Shown: positions 24,499 to 39,777, numbered from the stretch's first letter. The stretch: DNA of 64,000 bases from Formicarius rufipectus (GCA_013399695.1 VXAU01004384.1:613201-677200); one strand, 5' to 3'. The notes: a model not told the origin generated them from the letters alone. Made by a program: numbers and translations.

Positions 24499-27400
24499 GA
24501 AGGAAATACATGTTTACTATTACATAATCAGGTGATTTGTTGGATTAGTATGTAAGTCAAATCTGTGCTGATAGAGTTTTAGCATAAAATCAGTTTGTTG
24601 TCTAAGATTACTTATGTCATAATTATCAAAATTTGTCATTTTCCTCTTTACTGTGAAAATACAGCATTTTTGTCAAAAGAATATACTTGATTTTGCCTAT
24701 TTTTTTCCTGGTTCTGCTTTCTATCGTTAATGGTCAGGACTTGGAAAAAAAAAACAACCAAGCAATTGCCCCAGGGTGAAACTTGTGTGCAGATCATAAT
24801 GTTGAAAGGTTCTGGTACTGCTTTGTGATGTTTTCTTTTACAACAGTTTCCTGTATTTTCACTCCACCAGAACAAAGCAAGTGACATTAACAGGAAGAAA
24901 TACCACTTGTTCTGTTATAAAGTGAGATCCGGATGTCTGACTTCTAGTTAGGTCACTGAGCTTTGTATTGTGTCATATCACTTGAAATTAATTTTAGAAA
25001 AGCTGCTTGATTTGTTTCTGACAAATACCTGGAGAAATATTTGTGTGCTTTGTTTAAAGAGGTGAAAATTTACAGTACAAAACTTTGAACAATTTATTTT
25101 TAAAACAAAATTTAAAATTCTTGTGAATATTTGGTTTTGTCTGTGGGAACCAAATGTCTGAATTTATTGGTTCTTCATGTTAGGTCCATGAAGAAGAAAT
25201 TGAGGAGGGAGGCAGTATGAAATACCATTTGTTTTTTATTTTGCCCTCTCTGTAGTATCTTTTAATACCAGAAGAAGCATTCCTCTGCATTTCTCTAGGG
25301 CTGTGGTTGTACACAAACATGTAGTCATTTGACCTGATTTAAGGGTAAATGTTCCCTGCAGACAGATTTGGAAATGCACAGGATATATAATTTTTTTCTC
25401 TCACTTTTAAAAAATTCATCAAAAGGAAATGAAAATGTTTTTAGAATCTAGTGTTAATATTCTCCTGCAAAGTTTTAGCTTCTGGTTGAAACATAATGAT
25501 GTTGTTTTGTCTGTGTTGCAGCTTTCAGTCGCCTGCATAGGAAAAGTGTGTGTTGGGGTGAGAGAGAGTGGAGAGAAATCACCCTTTCCTTGGGACAGGG
25601 ATATTTAAGGCCCTGTCTTTTACTTGATTAGCACTTTGAACTAGTGCTTCTGCAAGGAGGAGTTGTTTCTCCCGGGGTCTGTGTGTGTGTTATAAAATAC
25701 AGGCTGGTGTGCTGAGGAGTCACCTGCCTGGGTGCACTAATCTGTTACCGAGCATGGAGCTCTTTTCATTCTGTGTCCACCAGATGTGGGTTCAGGAGCA
25801 GCGAGTGTTGAATTCTAGCAAACAGCGTGTGTGTTTTGTGACTGTCCTTTACAAACATCAATACCAGTGCTGTGTTGTTCTATACAAATCTTTTTTTTAC
25901 CTTAAGTTGCCTCTTTGGGGGAGCAAAAGTACCCTAAACACATTAATTTATTAAGCTTCTTGATTTTTGGCCCAGCATAGGTTAAAGCTCTGCCTGGATT
26001 TTTTTTCCTGCAGTTCTTTTCTATCTGACCTAACAATGCCTGTTCAAAACTCAGCAGTCCATGAATTGGCAGTCCTCAGTCTCTAGGGGTGAAAACAAGA
26101 GGGATGTCATTATTACTGTAAGTTGAGGGGCTGAAAATCATTCCCTTTGCTGTCAGGGTGACAAATACTGTCTTCATGGAAGTGCCAGAGGTTAGGTCAA
26201 AAGCTTTCATGAAGTCTTTGCAAGTAAGGTATGGCTATAAAACTGGAATTTCCTGTGGAAATTTGTGGTTATTGTTTATTATTGACCACTTAACAGTCAG
26301 TTTTGGGAAACTGTCGTGACTGTTCAGTATGAGACAGGAGTAGTTCAGGATTTCTTCTTAGTAGATGTACTTCTGTGGTGGCTTCATTATTATTTTGCTT
26401 TATCTTCTTTCTTGAATAACCCTCAGCTTTCGTCCTGAATGGCACTAATTTAGAAAGCCCAGTTATTGTGAAGGAGGGAGGGAAATGGTTTAGTTTATGA
26501 TCTGTCATTACCTGTGTTTTTTAATCTGTTTTATCAATGGCATAGATTTTCCATTTTAATTTCATGTAAAAACAAACAAAAACAGAAAAAAAAGCACTCC
26601 AAAATCCCAGCCCAACAAAATCCAAACCATCTTAGAGATAATTCCTCGAGGCTCAGGCTTGCTCATACAGTTTCTCACCTTTCTGCCATGACAGGTGCAT
26701 GCACCTCCCAGTATCTTCTTTCCTCCACCTTCATTCCAATTCTCCACCCACCTATCTCTGGTTGCTTTCCTGCAATATGTAAATTGTTTATTTGAGGCTT
26801 CTACTTTGTAAAAATGATAGTATCACAACATTCCTTTTCTAAAATATTTTCTGAAGGTGCCTTCTAGATCAACTCCAGCATGAGGTCTTGTTGCAAGAAC
26901 AGTTGGTTATATGATGTCCTTTCCCTCATAGCTGGTGGGACATCAGACTGGGTGATGGTCATGATCTCTGACAAACCCAATATGCTGTACCAAGTGAGGT
27001 CACACCTTGAAAAAACTGTATGTGAACTCTGCCAGGGTGAAACATTTGAAAATTTGCAATTTTTTACTTCCCAATAAAAAGAATTGGTTTTGGTTGCATC
27101 TAAATTTGGGTGACCATGTCAAATAGAAAATTTTGTATGTTAATATATGAAAACGGGATTGTCATATCATCTCCTGTCCGGTGTACTGAAAACTGAACAT
27201 TGGACACTTTCATTGGATATCTTTATTCCTCTAGTGTTGAACTTGACTGAGACTGTGCATGACTGGGTGCAGCTTTTTTGCCTGACATGAAAGCTGCTTG
27301 TGGTTTCACTCCTTCTGCATACTCCTTAGATATCACCTTGTACTGTGGTATGATACAGGTGGTAGTGCTGATGCCCACCTGAGTGGAAAAGTCATTCCAT

Positions 27401-28845
27401 CTTCCTCCTTTTGGTGCATTTGAGGCAAGTGCTAATAGCCTGAAAATGCACATCTTGTAGTGCCCTGTTGCTTAATAGTGGTCTGCCTTCTTTCCCACAT
27501 TTTTAGTAGTATATGGAAAGTGAATGTTAACTGTCTGAAGGAGAGCTGTATTACATAGGATTAGATAACATGAATAATGTGAAAGCCAGGGGTTCTAAAA
27601 AACGCAAACCTTTTAATAAAATGGTATGTCAAATATATGAGCATGTCTTTCAAGCAATGATCAAAAAATGTGAAAAGTTTCATATCCTTTTAAAAGTCAA
27701 ATAATTATCCACCATCATAAAATTTTTTTGTTAGATGGACAGTACAAAGATGAAAGAAAATTTTATAGATAACATTGCACTTCACAGCCGACTGAAGCAG
27801 GTGTTAGAAATGCAGATTAAGTATACTGACTAAAGACTATATAAATTTGAAGTGAAAATGCCACTGGTCTACTTGCAGTGCCCTGCACATGTGAAGTTTC
27901 AGATAGTTAAATTATTAATTTTATTGTATGAGAGAGTGCAGCAGTTAGGAAGAAGGTCCTTGTGCATTTATGATTTCTTTTTTTCTCCCCTCCTGTAATA
28001 TCTTTAACAGTACGTGATGAGCAGCTGACAGAATTTGCTTCATTGTGTGAGTTTTGCTGTGGAAAGGGAATATGTAATGCAGGTGGATACATCCACAGAG
28101 TAAATTCGTTTGCCAGTGAGGCATTTTAGAGGAACATCAGTGCAAACACACTATTCTGGGTAAACACTATTTCTATAAATGGAGAAGACCCAATGTTAGT
28201 TGTGTTGCTGTACACATCTGCAGGCACTGAGACATCTGCAGCTGGTACTTCAGCACACTCCTGTCGAAGTGCTATGAAGTGTTAATTTACAGGTCCATCT
28301 TTTCTGGACTTCATGGGCTTTGTGTGGATCTTATGCTCCATGAGGTACAGGTCCCTAACTTGTGTGGGTGGTGTGAAGCTTGGGAAGAAGGCATAGGCAG
28401 AGGTGTTTTCTTCCAACAGCTCAGTAACCTGCTAATACGCTGTACTAGCCTGTGAATTTAATTTTGTCATGACTTATCAGGTGCCTGGAGCTAGTAATCA
28501 ATCTGTAGGGAGTCTAATTCTTGGATGAATTGGAATTAGAAGTGGATTGTTAGATGGAGTCTCTTAAAGAAAGTGAGGAGCACTACTGAGTGCCTTGCTC
28601 AGCATGAGAGACAGGCAGTGTTGTTCTCACTCTGGACTGTTGTTGGAAGAGGGTGGTGGGATCCCCACAACAGCCCAATACCTGTCTGATGGGGGAGGCA
28701 GTAACAGGGACATGGTGCTGTCCTCCATCACCTAGGATGGCTGCAAGGGATGGGTAGCTTTTGCAGGATATTTTCTTGGTAAGTAGTCCCTGGATCTGCT
28801 GGTTCTAAGAATATGTTGTTGTAAAAGAACGTCATGGGTTTTTGT

Positions 28846-28903
28846 TTGGTTGGTTGGGTTTTTGTTTGGTTGGGTTTTTGTTTGGTTTTGGTTTTTTGTT
28901 TTA
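28846..28903 (+). repeat. G/T-rich tandem tract
   Basis: The unit TTGGGTTTTTGTTTGG is repeated about three times with small changes, ending in GGTTTTTTGTTTT. It is the clearest tandem form of the G/T motif found at several places in the window. Confidence 0.92.
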
Positions 28904-31900
28904 TAATTGGAAATGCTGACAATACTGTTTTGTCCATCAGCTCACAGGGCATGGTACTATATTAACAGCAGTAGTGCTCTTGCTGGAGGAATTAGTCCAT
29001 GGTCTGTAAATATTCTGTATCTGACTGTGAAAGCTTGGCTGCAATAAGTGGAACAGATATCTAAGTGTCTATCCAGTGCATCCTGGGAAATAGATGTCAT
29101 GCAGCTAGCAAACCAGTTTTTTGAAATTTGAAAGGACTAACAATGACTCTAAGTGTTTTTCATACCTCTACTTTTTTTTCCCCCCATAAGAACAAATAAA
29201 TCCGAGATGCTTCACTGTTTGCCATGTCCCTCTGCCCATAGGCACCTGGACTTAGCTCAGTTTCTCTCTTATTTCTGATAACTGGTGCTTAGAGACACAC
29301 TTTTTTTTCCTTCAGTGACGATTATTGTGTCTTTCCCTGTGCTACAGAATTGAGTTCCCTACAGTGGATGCAAAATCATATGAAGTTGCATAAAGTCTCC
29401 AGAAAGACCACTAGCTGCATTTAGAATACAGATAATGTACTATAATGAAGCAGTTAGTAAAACAGCAGTGTCAATTTTACTCTAGCTTTAACTCGTATGT
29501 AGCATTTCAGTAAGGTTTTTCTGGTCATTGACTTTGAGAAACAGCTTCTATCCCTCCTCCTTGCTTTGCAGGCCAATTAATGTAGAACAGATTCATTTTA
29601 TAGACTGTGTAGTGTCCCCAACAAAAAACTGTTACATGAACTCATGCATAAAATATATTTATTGCTATTGCTTTCCATATTTTTAGTAGGTAGTTAAAAT
29701 ACAAGCTAAGAGCATCACTGTAACACAAGAAGCTTGCAAAATAATAAAATCTAGATGAAGCCTAATATTTATAGAGTACTGCTTTATTGCTTAGCTTAAT
29801 CTGTCAGTTAATAAAAGTATAAGAATGGGTTTGGTGCATACTTTTCTCTCCTCTCCCCCACTCTCCCTCCTCACCTCAGTGTGGGCTTCCCAGCAAAGCT
29901 GGTCTCTGTGCCATTTTGTATTCCAGGTTCAAAATCGGATCAATGTATATATACATTCAAGTCAGAGAACTAAAGCAGAATTTCATCATTATTATCTCAG
30001 TTGGCTTATGCTGAAGCAGAGTTAGTGGAGGGCTGTTCTTCCCCTCACTCACAAAGGTCTGTCAAAATGGGATGCGCCACTCCAAAGAAATTTGGAAGAA
30101 TGTCTTATGAGAGTTGTACAACATCAAGCTGTGGCATAATTATTGCACCATAAATGCTTACAAAGCATTATGCTGGTTCCATTTCTATTTTTCAATGTGA
30201 TTTCTCTTAACTCTTGGGATTAAAATTATTGTGCTAATTCAGACAACTGCACAGTCCAGTGCCAGCTGAACTTGGATTGAGAACATCCCAAGCCAGTGTT
30301 ATCAAATATTATACACAAAACTATATAGTCTGTAATATATGGGAAGAGGTATAATTTGTTTTATTTGCTGTTTGAATTCTTTTATAAGATGATAAAATCC
30401 TCTGCAGTCTATTCCAATTGTTGTGCTTTCTTTTAGGAGCAGGAAAGGCCATTGTTGAGAGAGAAGACACTGTGATTTTTTCAGTCTGTTTCATAAAGCT
30501 GTTCAAACAGATACAGATTTAAGACTTCTAGGTGTATGTTTTTCTGCAGGGGCAGTTACTGTCCCTGGCTATCCACTTTATTTTTTTTTGTTATGTACTT
30601 GGTGAGTGGATTTCCTGAAGCCCTGTCAGAGTAAGGAGAAGTTTGTTCCTCTTTGGAGAACTAGCAAGGGGAAGATCCGTCGGTCATGAGAGTTCAGTCA
30701 AGCACTGACATGTCCAAGCAGATTAAACAGAGGTTTGTGACAGAGCAGGGCTTTGGGACTGGAGAGCCCTGGAGAGCGAGAGGTCTAAATTAAGCTCATA
30801 TACTGGATAAGCAAGAGAGTATTGGCAGGTCTCTGGGGAGTGCCTGGATTGGGCTGGCTTCCATGCAGAAGGAAGAACAGCAAGTTTTGGCAGAGGCTGG
30901 ACTGGGGTTGTCCTGAGGCAGCCCCTACCTGTTTCAGAAAGGTACACATCCCACAACTGTCCTGCACATTCTCCCTGCATGAATGCTGGGCATCCTCTGC
31001 CTGCCTGTCATTCTTAGTCCTGTGGTTTCTTCTTATCATCACAAAATGCAGGAGGTTTCATCCAGAGAATCATTTAAGAACTAGCACGAACATGGCATAT
31101 TTATGCTGAGTTGGTAACATGGCTCTTTGGGGTGTTAACATCAAGGAAAAGCTGCTATAGTGATAAACTTCCCATTTTCCGAACTGATTGTGTTCACAAA
31201 TATCCCAATAGAAAAATAATTGGTTTATGACTTTATATGAAGAAATTCTTGAACTGAACTCAGAGGTCAGTTTTCATGGATAATCAGGCAATAGTCTTGT
31301 CAGGGTTTTGGACACTGTGCTTTGGGTTTTATGGCGAATCTCTTAAATCATGATGAAAAGCTAACCGGCTGGACAAGATACCTTGTTGCTGCTAAGCTTC
31401 TTTCTGATCCACCTGTATATATACATTATTTCAATGGATATTTAGCAAATTAAATAACTATTCTGAGGCATTTTCATGAAGTTATATGTACGGCATTAGC
31501 ATCCCTCATACTTGAGCTTTGTAGGGGGTCATTGGTCCTTCTGCCACTCAGGAACAGATTAGGGTCATGCATGCCAGGAGTAGTGAAGATGCATTGTGGG
31601 TGGGGTCATTAAAAGCAGGTGGACAGAAATTTTTTTGAAGTTTTTTTTCTGCATATGTTATTATAAGAATTAAGACTTAGCTGTAAAAGGAAATTTTTCC
31701 AGGGTCTAATTCTTTTGAATTCTGAGCTTACTTTAGTTCTAGAACCAAAGTGTGGAAAATCACTATGCTTTATTAGAACACAAATACAGTTGTCACAGTG
31801 TGAATGTGTCCATACCTAGAATTCCCTTAAATTAGCTATTAGAGAAATGCCTGAATTTACTCTGTATTACACAGATACCATAAGCATCTCAAAAGCATGT

Positions 31901-32469
31901 GTTCTTTCTGTGCCTTCCACTCACATGTGCAAAAGGGGATTTTTGCACTGTGATCCAGTAGTTGTGCACATAACTGACTGTTTTAACTACAGAACTGTTA
32001 GGTTTACACTTGAGAGTATAAATATTTGAGTGAAGCATGGAGTTTTATCCACCTAGGCCATAATCTCATGCAGTATCTTGCATAGACAACACTCCTATCA
32101 GGACCTGCATTGGTGACTTCCTTTCCCATTTTATAATGTGTTGAACAGCACTGCACATGCACAAGTAATAGAGAGAGGGAGAGAAGAAACCTTTTCAGTA
32201 TGATTCTTACAACAACATCTTTTTAGAACCTGAGATTTTTTTTTTTATTGGAAATGCTCAGAGGTTTTGTTGTGTAAATTACAGAAGAAACATTCCCGAA
32301 GTCCTTAAGAAAGAACTATTCTTTCCCTCAGCATCATGATAAATGTAGCAATTGTGTGTGTATACTAGAATAGATCATATTGAACATCCCCTGAGCTCCG
32401 TTTGTAGACAAGTCCTATCTCCACCATGACAAAATTCCCATAAGAGTTTGAATTATTAATGCCCTGGAA

Positions 32470-32830
32470 TCTGCGGGGTTCAGCAGATATGTTCAGCATT
32501 ATTGATGGCAAACTTTATCCCTTTATTCCTAAGGCTCGTAATAAAATAGGGAGTCCCTCAAATAACTGCATTTCATGTTTAGGCTAATTTTGTAGAGGCC
32601 AGTGGGCTTTGCCTTAATGTGTGTAAATACAATTTTTCTGTTTTATAGCAGATTGTGTGGTAGGTGGGAATGAGACTGATTTGGCACTAATTTATGAATC
32701 CTTCAAGCATTCTCTGTGTGCTGCACCCTGTGTGGGCAAGATGCTCTAATTACACTTACTCTGTATAATGAGAGCTTTTAATGACAATTACTGATTGTAG
32801 TTACGGATGTTTAGGGACCACTTTTTTCCA
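32470..32830. promoter_or_regulatory. Candidate conserved non-coding element
   Basis: A repeat-free stretch contains several homeodomain cores (GGCTAATTTTG, CTCTAATTACAC, TTTTAATGACAATTACTGATTG) and FOX-like GTAAATA. Conservation cannot be measured here; the call rests on motif density and absence of low-complexity sequence. Confidence 0.22.
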
Positions 32831-35800
32831 GCTTAAGATGATGTATTGACTTTTATAAGAGAAGACTTCTATTTGCACTTTATGCAATATCTTTCCGTCG
32901 CCCCCCCAGCCTTCACAACTGATAGACTGACTGGTGAAGCTGCTGAAGAATTACCACAGAGAATTTTTGTTCAGTCAATTTCACTTCAGGAGGCACAGTT
33001 TTTCACTCTTTTTTTATTTCTGAATTCAAATCAGCACATTCACATGTTCTTTTTTGTAGCATTTTAGTAGTTGGAGTGATGTTTAAACGTGTTGCATTTG
33101 TTTTATGTAACAAGATAAAACTCCACTTCACCCTGAATATTTCACTGCCATGCTAAGCAAACCCATTTTCAAAAACTTCATCTTCTCTTAATGTACTGGT
33201 ATAAATGACATTTTAATATGAGGATGTCAGTTTTCAATAGAAGTAGGTTTTATCCTTGTTCTGGATTTCAATTAAATTAACTATTGTGAAAAACAGAGGT
33301 TCCACTTGCAGTCCCAGATTGCAAAATTACTTTGCATGGGACCTGCCCTTTTTTTAATTTTTTTTTTAATTAAGGCTGTGAGTATGCTTCTCATTGACTG
33401 TTGTCTTGAAATATAAATAAATATTTGGGCAGCTTCCAGTTTAGCCATCACTTGAGAAAGCGAGGTATCAATAATTGAAAGATCAGTTTAACACTTGTGA
33501 GAAAGAGGGAGTTTAAAGATTTTGGTTGGTTGGTTTTCTTCCCTTTCACTTTCATTTTTTAGTTTTTTGGAGTGTAGGGATATCTTTCTTTGCTTGGGTT
33601 TCTGCTGCTGGCAGTATTGATTTAATATGGAAAGAGAAGTCATCTTGTACTTCCAGGGAAGCAAAAGAAGGGAAGTGAATTGCCTGTTGTCCTTAGCAGT
33701 GCTGATGGCTGTTCACTCCCACTCAGCTTGTTGTGCCTTCTGTTGCCCTAACACAACTCGCAGTGGGACTAGGCTGGAAAATGGACCTGGTCTGAGTATT
33801 AATATCATCCTTTCCACGTTTGCATGGCTTTCTTGTGCTTTGTTCTGTTGTAAATCCTGACCATGGCAGTAGTCTACTTTATTATACAGATGTCTTAGTG
33901 AGATGATGATGTTACAGGATGTGGGAACAGAAGCAAAAGGTTAGATGGAAGAGAAAAGAGGATGGCAGCTTCTGGAATTTATTTACAGGTGAAGACAGCA
34001 CTTATGTAATCAGACCATAAAAAATATTGTCTATATACTACTTTATTTCTGTGGTCTACAAACCTTGAGGCCCTAAATCTGACCTAAGCATTTTACTAAT
34101 AATATTTATATGTACTTCACTTTCATTTGCTACTCCTCCTTATATGTTAGCAAAATGCTTTCATGAAGCCAGTTCAGGTTTTCAGGTTTAGAAAGAGCCA
34201 ATTGTTGTAGTGTGGGACATGGTTTTCAGAAGGAGTTTGTGAAATTAGAGGCTTAATCTGCCACTATCAGCCCAACTCCTCAATGCTTTCTGAAAGTATT
34301 GAGTAAACACAGATGCTTTATCACTGAAGCATTGCAGACACCAATGTCTGTTAATTGAATTCATACCTCTGGCTTCCTTGGACAATCAGAAGTGTGCAGA
34401 TAATTATTGATACAAACAGCCCGGCTAAACGTAAAACAGCAACTGTCTGCTAGCATTAGTAATAGAAAGCAAGAATCCTGTATCCCTGTCTTCTGGCATT
34501 GGTTCGTAAACACTTGTGTGACTGGCACACAGCATATGCTGTGTTTTGCTGTATAAGCTGTTTGACCTGTACCCAGGACTAAAATGGAGCAGGTCTTGGG
34601 TGTGATCACCACAAGCAGACACCAGCCTGCCGTGGTTGGATCCAGTCTCTGAATCCCACAGGCTTATGTGTAGGTGTAGGCAGGGATTAATGTTGCTTCC
34701 TGGCAGAGGACATCTCAGATACATAATAGTTTATGCTTGATCATCTTTGGTGGAGGAGACGTGGGCTCTGAGCCGTGGAACCAGGATCTTAGTCCAGAGA
34801 GCAACAATACACAACGCAGGTGCCAGAGAAGAATGAGAGTGGCACACACAAGGTCTAGTGCAGGGAGGCACGTCTTAAGAACTCTCTGGGAAAAGTGGCA
34901 TCTCCCACTTTGTGCCTCCCAATAACACTATCAGTTGGAATTGCAAGAACCTCATACAAAAATAGGAAAGGAACAGAACTGAACCGCTCTGTTTCTGAGC
35001 AGACTTGTGTCTCTGCAAGCAAACAGTCTCCGGTTTCAAAAGTGGAAATGTAGTCTGAGAGAAAGGATTTTGGCCCAGGCTTAGCCCAGTGCTTATTTTT
35101 AGTCTCTGTCTCACACACACTTCCTTCCCTCACCCAGTGATGAGTCAAGGCTTTAATTTTCTAATTACCCTTAGCAGGAACCACTCATCAGGACAGCAAA
35201 GAATTGTGCACTCCAGAAAAGTAATTTCTTTTTCACAAGTCTTATGCAGCAAGAGTTACCCCTGGAAAATTGCAGACTATGGTTTCTTTGTCCTTCTGTC
35301 ACTGTTTTTGTGAGTCTTGCATTTGTGCCAAGCCCTCTTTGCTGCTTTTGTGGCTCAGTGGCCGTATTTTTACGGCATTGTTCGACTTCTCTTGCTTACA
35401 AAAGAACCAGCCCTTTCAAAACTGACTGGTTCCCAAGTCTCTTTATGTGCTGTAAATAGGGTGGTGATTGCACCTTCCCAGCCCATATCTCTTCATTTCT
35501 AGTATTTTCTTCTCAAGTCTTCCTCAAAGTCCATTCCACAATTAGTGGAAAATATGCTGTTGTACTGGAGAGGAGTCCTTCTGCACTGGTGTGTCCTACT
35601 TGTCCTGTGGGCACACTTTTCCCCTGCTGTCAGGCCTCTGTAGCATGGGGACAGTTCTGGTTGTGTTGGCAGAAGGTGGTTGGGCGTCATGGTAGCACTA
35701 CTGATCATGAATTGAAGCTTATCCCTAATGGGCAGGCAAAAAAAAGTGTATCAGAAGGACTACAGAACCACTGGAAGAATTATTGTGTATGACAGTGTAA

Positions 35801-36832
35801 TATTTGGGAGAAAATACGTATTTGAAGCTTATATGCTTGAAATACTCTTTTCTTGATTCGCAGATGTTTTTCGTCTTAAGGATCACTGAAAATATATCTG
35901 AAAAAGTAAAACTGAGAGTGAGAAGTATGCAGGGATTTGCTCTGTGACCAGAGAGAAACACTTTGAAATAAGTCTTAAATGGAGTTATTAAACTTATCTG
36001 CTGGAAATGACATCTTAGTTGTCTAATGTATTCTTTACAGAGCTGTCAAACCTTTCCCTCTGACTGTGGAGTAATTAAAAGTTGGCTTTGTCTAACAAAG
36101 ATACAGGATCCTTTTTAGGAAGCAGGTTGGTGGGGAGGTTTGAGGGCATATCCTTTGTCAGTATAACAGGTCAGATATTGTTGGTTTCTATGGCACCTGC
36201 CACAGTAAGATCTCTCTCTGGGGTCCTGCAGGAGACATGAGTGGTGTGTGTTTTATTTTGTACCACTCTGAACAATGATGAAATGACTGGGAGAGGAGTA
36301 TTTCATGAGATGCTTTGGACAGTCAAACCAGAGTCACTTTAAGATGAATTTGGGATCATTAGAAATGCATTGTGTTCAGTAGGTTGTTCTAGGATCTACA
36401 CAAGTGAAAAAACCTCAAGCAGATCAAAAACCAAATTTGACCTTTTAAAGGAAATGTTATGATTTTGGAACTAGACTTGTTTGGGGGGAAAAAATGGACA
36501 GAAGACCGGATTCCAAAGTGGCTCAAAATGGGCATTTGGCAATTCTGTGTATTTCTGTGAGGGCATCCCAGTGGGTCACAGTTCTTTGCTGATGCCTGAC
36601 AACACTGAAGATCCCTAAACTTCTTTCTTTGCTCTGCTGCTTTGACAGAGTAAGTATCATTGCTTTAAATACTGCAGTGGTGTGGGATTATACTATATGC
36701 TACAAATAGAGTACGTTTTCCTGAATGTTTTTATTGGTCTACTTCAAATTAACCTAGTTCTGAGGGTTCTTTTGGTAGACAGAGGCAGGCTGCTCAGAAT
36801 GACAAATATTCTTGTTCAGCAACTGTCAAAGC

Positions 36833-36847
36833 TTTTTTTTTTTTTTT
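36833..36847 (+). repeat. Poly(T) run of 15
   Basis: Fifteen T residues end in ACAG, an acceptor-like arrangement. A second T-rich run lies at about 36911-36931. No recognisable exon follows either. Confidence 0.9.
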
Positions 36848-37509
36848 ACAGACACTTCTGGGGTTTTTCTCAGCACTTTCAGAAGAGAAGTGTGATCCAA
36901 CAAAATAGACTTTTTTTTTTTTCTTTTTTTTCATATGAGGTGCGATTCCTCCCTGACTTCTCTGGTGACAGTCAGTTTAAGAGGTGACAACCCTGCTTTC
37001 TGCTCCTCTCATGCTGAAAAATAAAGGTGCCAACATATTGGTTTCTTGGGCTGTGTTTCAGACCATAACAGTGAAACAAGCTGAGTTTTTAAACAAAAAG
37101 AAGGGATTTATTTCCCCTACTTGGTCGTGTCTGCGATGCACTGTAGAAACGGTCCCATGTATGTCTCAAGAAGAAGAGATGGTTAACTGTGGCCGAAGGA
37201 GAGGAGAGTAAGGATAGCAGTTTTTGCTAGAGGAGATGGAAGTGAAGCTGTGCCTTGTGTAAACTCAAAAAGTAGAATTCATGAAAATCAATGGAAAAGG
37301 CTGTTCTGGTGTGAAAGTGCAAGGTTTCTTAAATTAATGCCTTACCGCCTAACAAAAGGATTAGGAGCAGTTGCTTTTTTGGTGGAGTTGCTCTTTTGGG
37401 GTTTTTTTTTGGTAGTGTATTTTGAAGTTTGTCATGTCGAGTACTGATATGCTCACAAGCTATAGTCAGAAAAAAACCCCAATCAAGCATGCTTCATATT
37501 GCTCTCTTA

Positions 37510-37856
37510 TTGACCTTGTCTCTCTACAACTACCTGAAAGGGGGCTGGAGCAAGGTGGGGGTCGATCTCTTCTCTCAGGTAGCTAAGCCACAGAATGAGA
37601 AAACATGGCCTCAAGTTGCATCATGGGAGGTTTAGATTGGACATTAGGGAGAAATTTCCCCATGGAAACAGTGGTTGGGTATTGGAACAGGCTACCAAAG
37701 AAAGTGGTGGAATCGCCATCCCTGGAGGCATTTAAAAGATTTGTGGATATGGCACTTGGGGACATGGTTTAGTGGTGGACTTGACAGTGCTGGATTGACA
37801 GTTGGACTCAATGATCGTGAAGGTCTTTCCCACACTAAACGCTTCTGTGATACTTC
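37510..37856 (+). mobile_element. CR1 LINE, 5'-truncated 3' end
   Basis: The sequence follows the well-known 3' end of avian CR1 closely: CTACAACTACCTGAAAGG, then CCTCAAGTTGC, GGGAGGTTTAGATTGGA, GGAACAGGCTACC, GTGGTGGAATC, CCCTGGAGGCATTTAAAAG, GGGACATGGTTTAGTGGTGG, TTGGACTCAATGATC and a terminal TTCTGTGATACTTC resembling the CR1 octamer tail. It is about 350 bases long, all from the non-coding 3' part, so the copy is heavily 5'-truncated, as most CR1 copies are. It lies sense to SLC10A7. No reverse transcriptase sequence remains. Confidence 0.93.
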
Positions 37857-39777
37857 TTCCCAGTCTTGAGATCTGAATGTGGTTAGAACAGTGGTCAAAA
37901 GCCTGCTGGAGTACCCCCGTCAGATGGAGCCTCAGGTCTTTTGCGTCTTGTATAAGGAATCAGAGGAGATACACCCTTTGTGGCTACCAGTGATGTATCA
38001 GCGGGGGGTGGGTACACGGCTCCAGAGGGGACTGACATCTTAATCTGTCTTACCTGCTGCTTAATGAAGCAAAGTGGGGGAATCTCCAGTCCTGATTTAC
38101 AGATGGGCCTTCTTTTGCCCCAAAGGTGGATTAAGAAGTAGTCTTTTCTGTATTTTTAATTGTTTACATGAACCGTGACATGTGACACAGAGGAGTGTTC
38201 TTTCTCTCTTCATCTAGAAAACAGTTTTATCAAATGCCACCTTCTGCCTTTCTACTGATCAAGCAATGACAATCAGCACAAAAGCAATATTTTATATTTA
38301 ATGCTTCTTTTTAATTCATTGTTTCTGCCAGCCAGTTATACATTTATGGTAAAGGCTTTGAATGCTCCGAGTGTACACTTTGCAAACTCTGGTCTTGTGC
38401 TCTACCTCAATACCTTGTACCTGTACTCACTATAGAAATATCTCCTTTGTCCGTTCTGTTCTGGAGCACATAGATAGGTGTGCTTGTTCACTTTGTGCCG
38501 TCACTGATAACTTCTGTGACTCCTCAGGGATTTTTGTTAAAAATCCAGATTAAAAAAAAAGGCAGTGGGAGGGGGGCACCAAAGAAACCAGACAAACCCC
38601 ATCATATATGTCTGTCTCTTAGCTTTCTTTTCTGTCCTCTGGGATTTTTTGATGTGTGTCTCCTAAGCCAGGTTATAGACTTTTGGAGGAAGAGACTGTC
38701 TGATAAATACATACAGTTCACTGCACATTGGGTCGTCTAACCATTTAGTGCTACAGTAAAGCAAAAAATGTAAATAACTCTTGTTCTAGTGCTGAGAGTC
38801 CCCTGTTAATTTGTAGGTAAACATTTACATCTTCTTTTTTCAGGTTTTGTTTCTCCTGTCTGTGTGTATGGAAGTTGCATACAGATGAAATAGGAGACTG
38901 ATTAACTGGCAGTGTAGAAAAATCAGTGCAACCAGCTACTCTGGCAGTTTGACAAGCATTTGCATACTAAACTGAACTGAAAAGAGAGGTGCTCCTTAGT
39001 CTGTTTCAGTCACAGCAGCCTAATGAATTGTCCATAGCTATGGAAGTTATTAAACATAATTTGTGCTTGAGATTTTTTTGAAAGAGTATATTGTTTTGCA
39101 TTTAAAGATAATCTGTTGGTAGTGTGCTACAAAAAGGAGGATTTATGTTTTCACTGTACTGTTAAATAATTTGAACTTGTGTCATTAATTTTTTTTAATT
39201 TACTTGGATAATATTCTTCTCTGGCATTTCATTATACAGATAATATTTGAAGTGAGAGAGAGTTAAAATTGTGTGCAAGAAGGGCATTTAAGAAACCTCA
39301 TTCATTTACTTCATTAACATTTAGCTGCCTGTGTTCTCTCCATATGCAATCAAGGCAACATTTAAGAAAATACTGTGTTCAAATATGCCATTTCACAGGA
39401 GAAAGTCAAAGAGAATTTGCCAGGGTAAAGGGCAAGGTCATCAATTTTTATTCACTGAATGTGACATATATTGCATAAAGAGAACTTGATCAAACCTTTT
39501 TAATGTACTTTGTTGAAGAGGTTGAAAGGAACACTGCTCTAATTGTCTACACTGTATTGGCATAAGAAGGGTAGATGGCTACTAAAGAACTCTTCGCAGG
39601 TTTTCCCTTCAAAGGATTGCAAGTGTATGATAAGTGAAATCCTATTTTTGGATGGGAATGCCTTGATGCCAGTAAGACAAATGCACATCAATCCATATGC
39701 AGAATTTCACTTAATCCAGATGCCCTAATGGAGAACTAATTGATAGCATAATTCATCTACTGGCATCGTTTGGATTC

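Noticed and set aside
36620..36660. Acceptor-like CTTTGACAG followed by AGTAAGT as a recursive-splice site
   Set aside because: The AG and the GTAAGT donor are separated by one base, so the required AG|GT fusion is not present.
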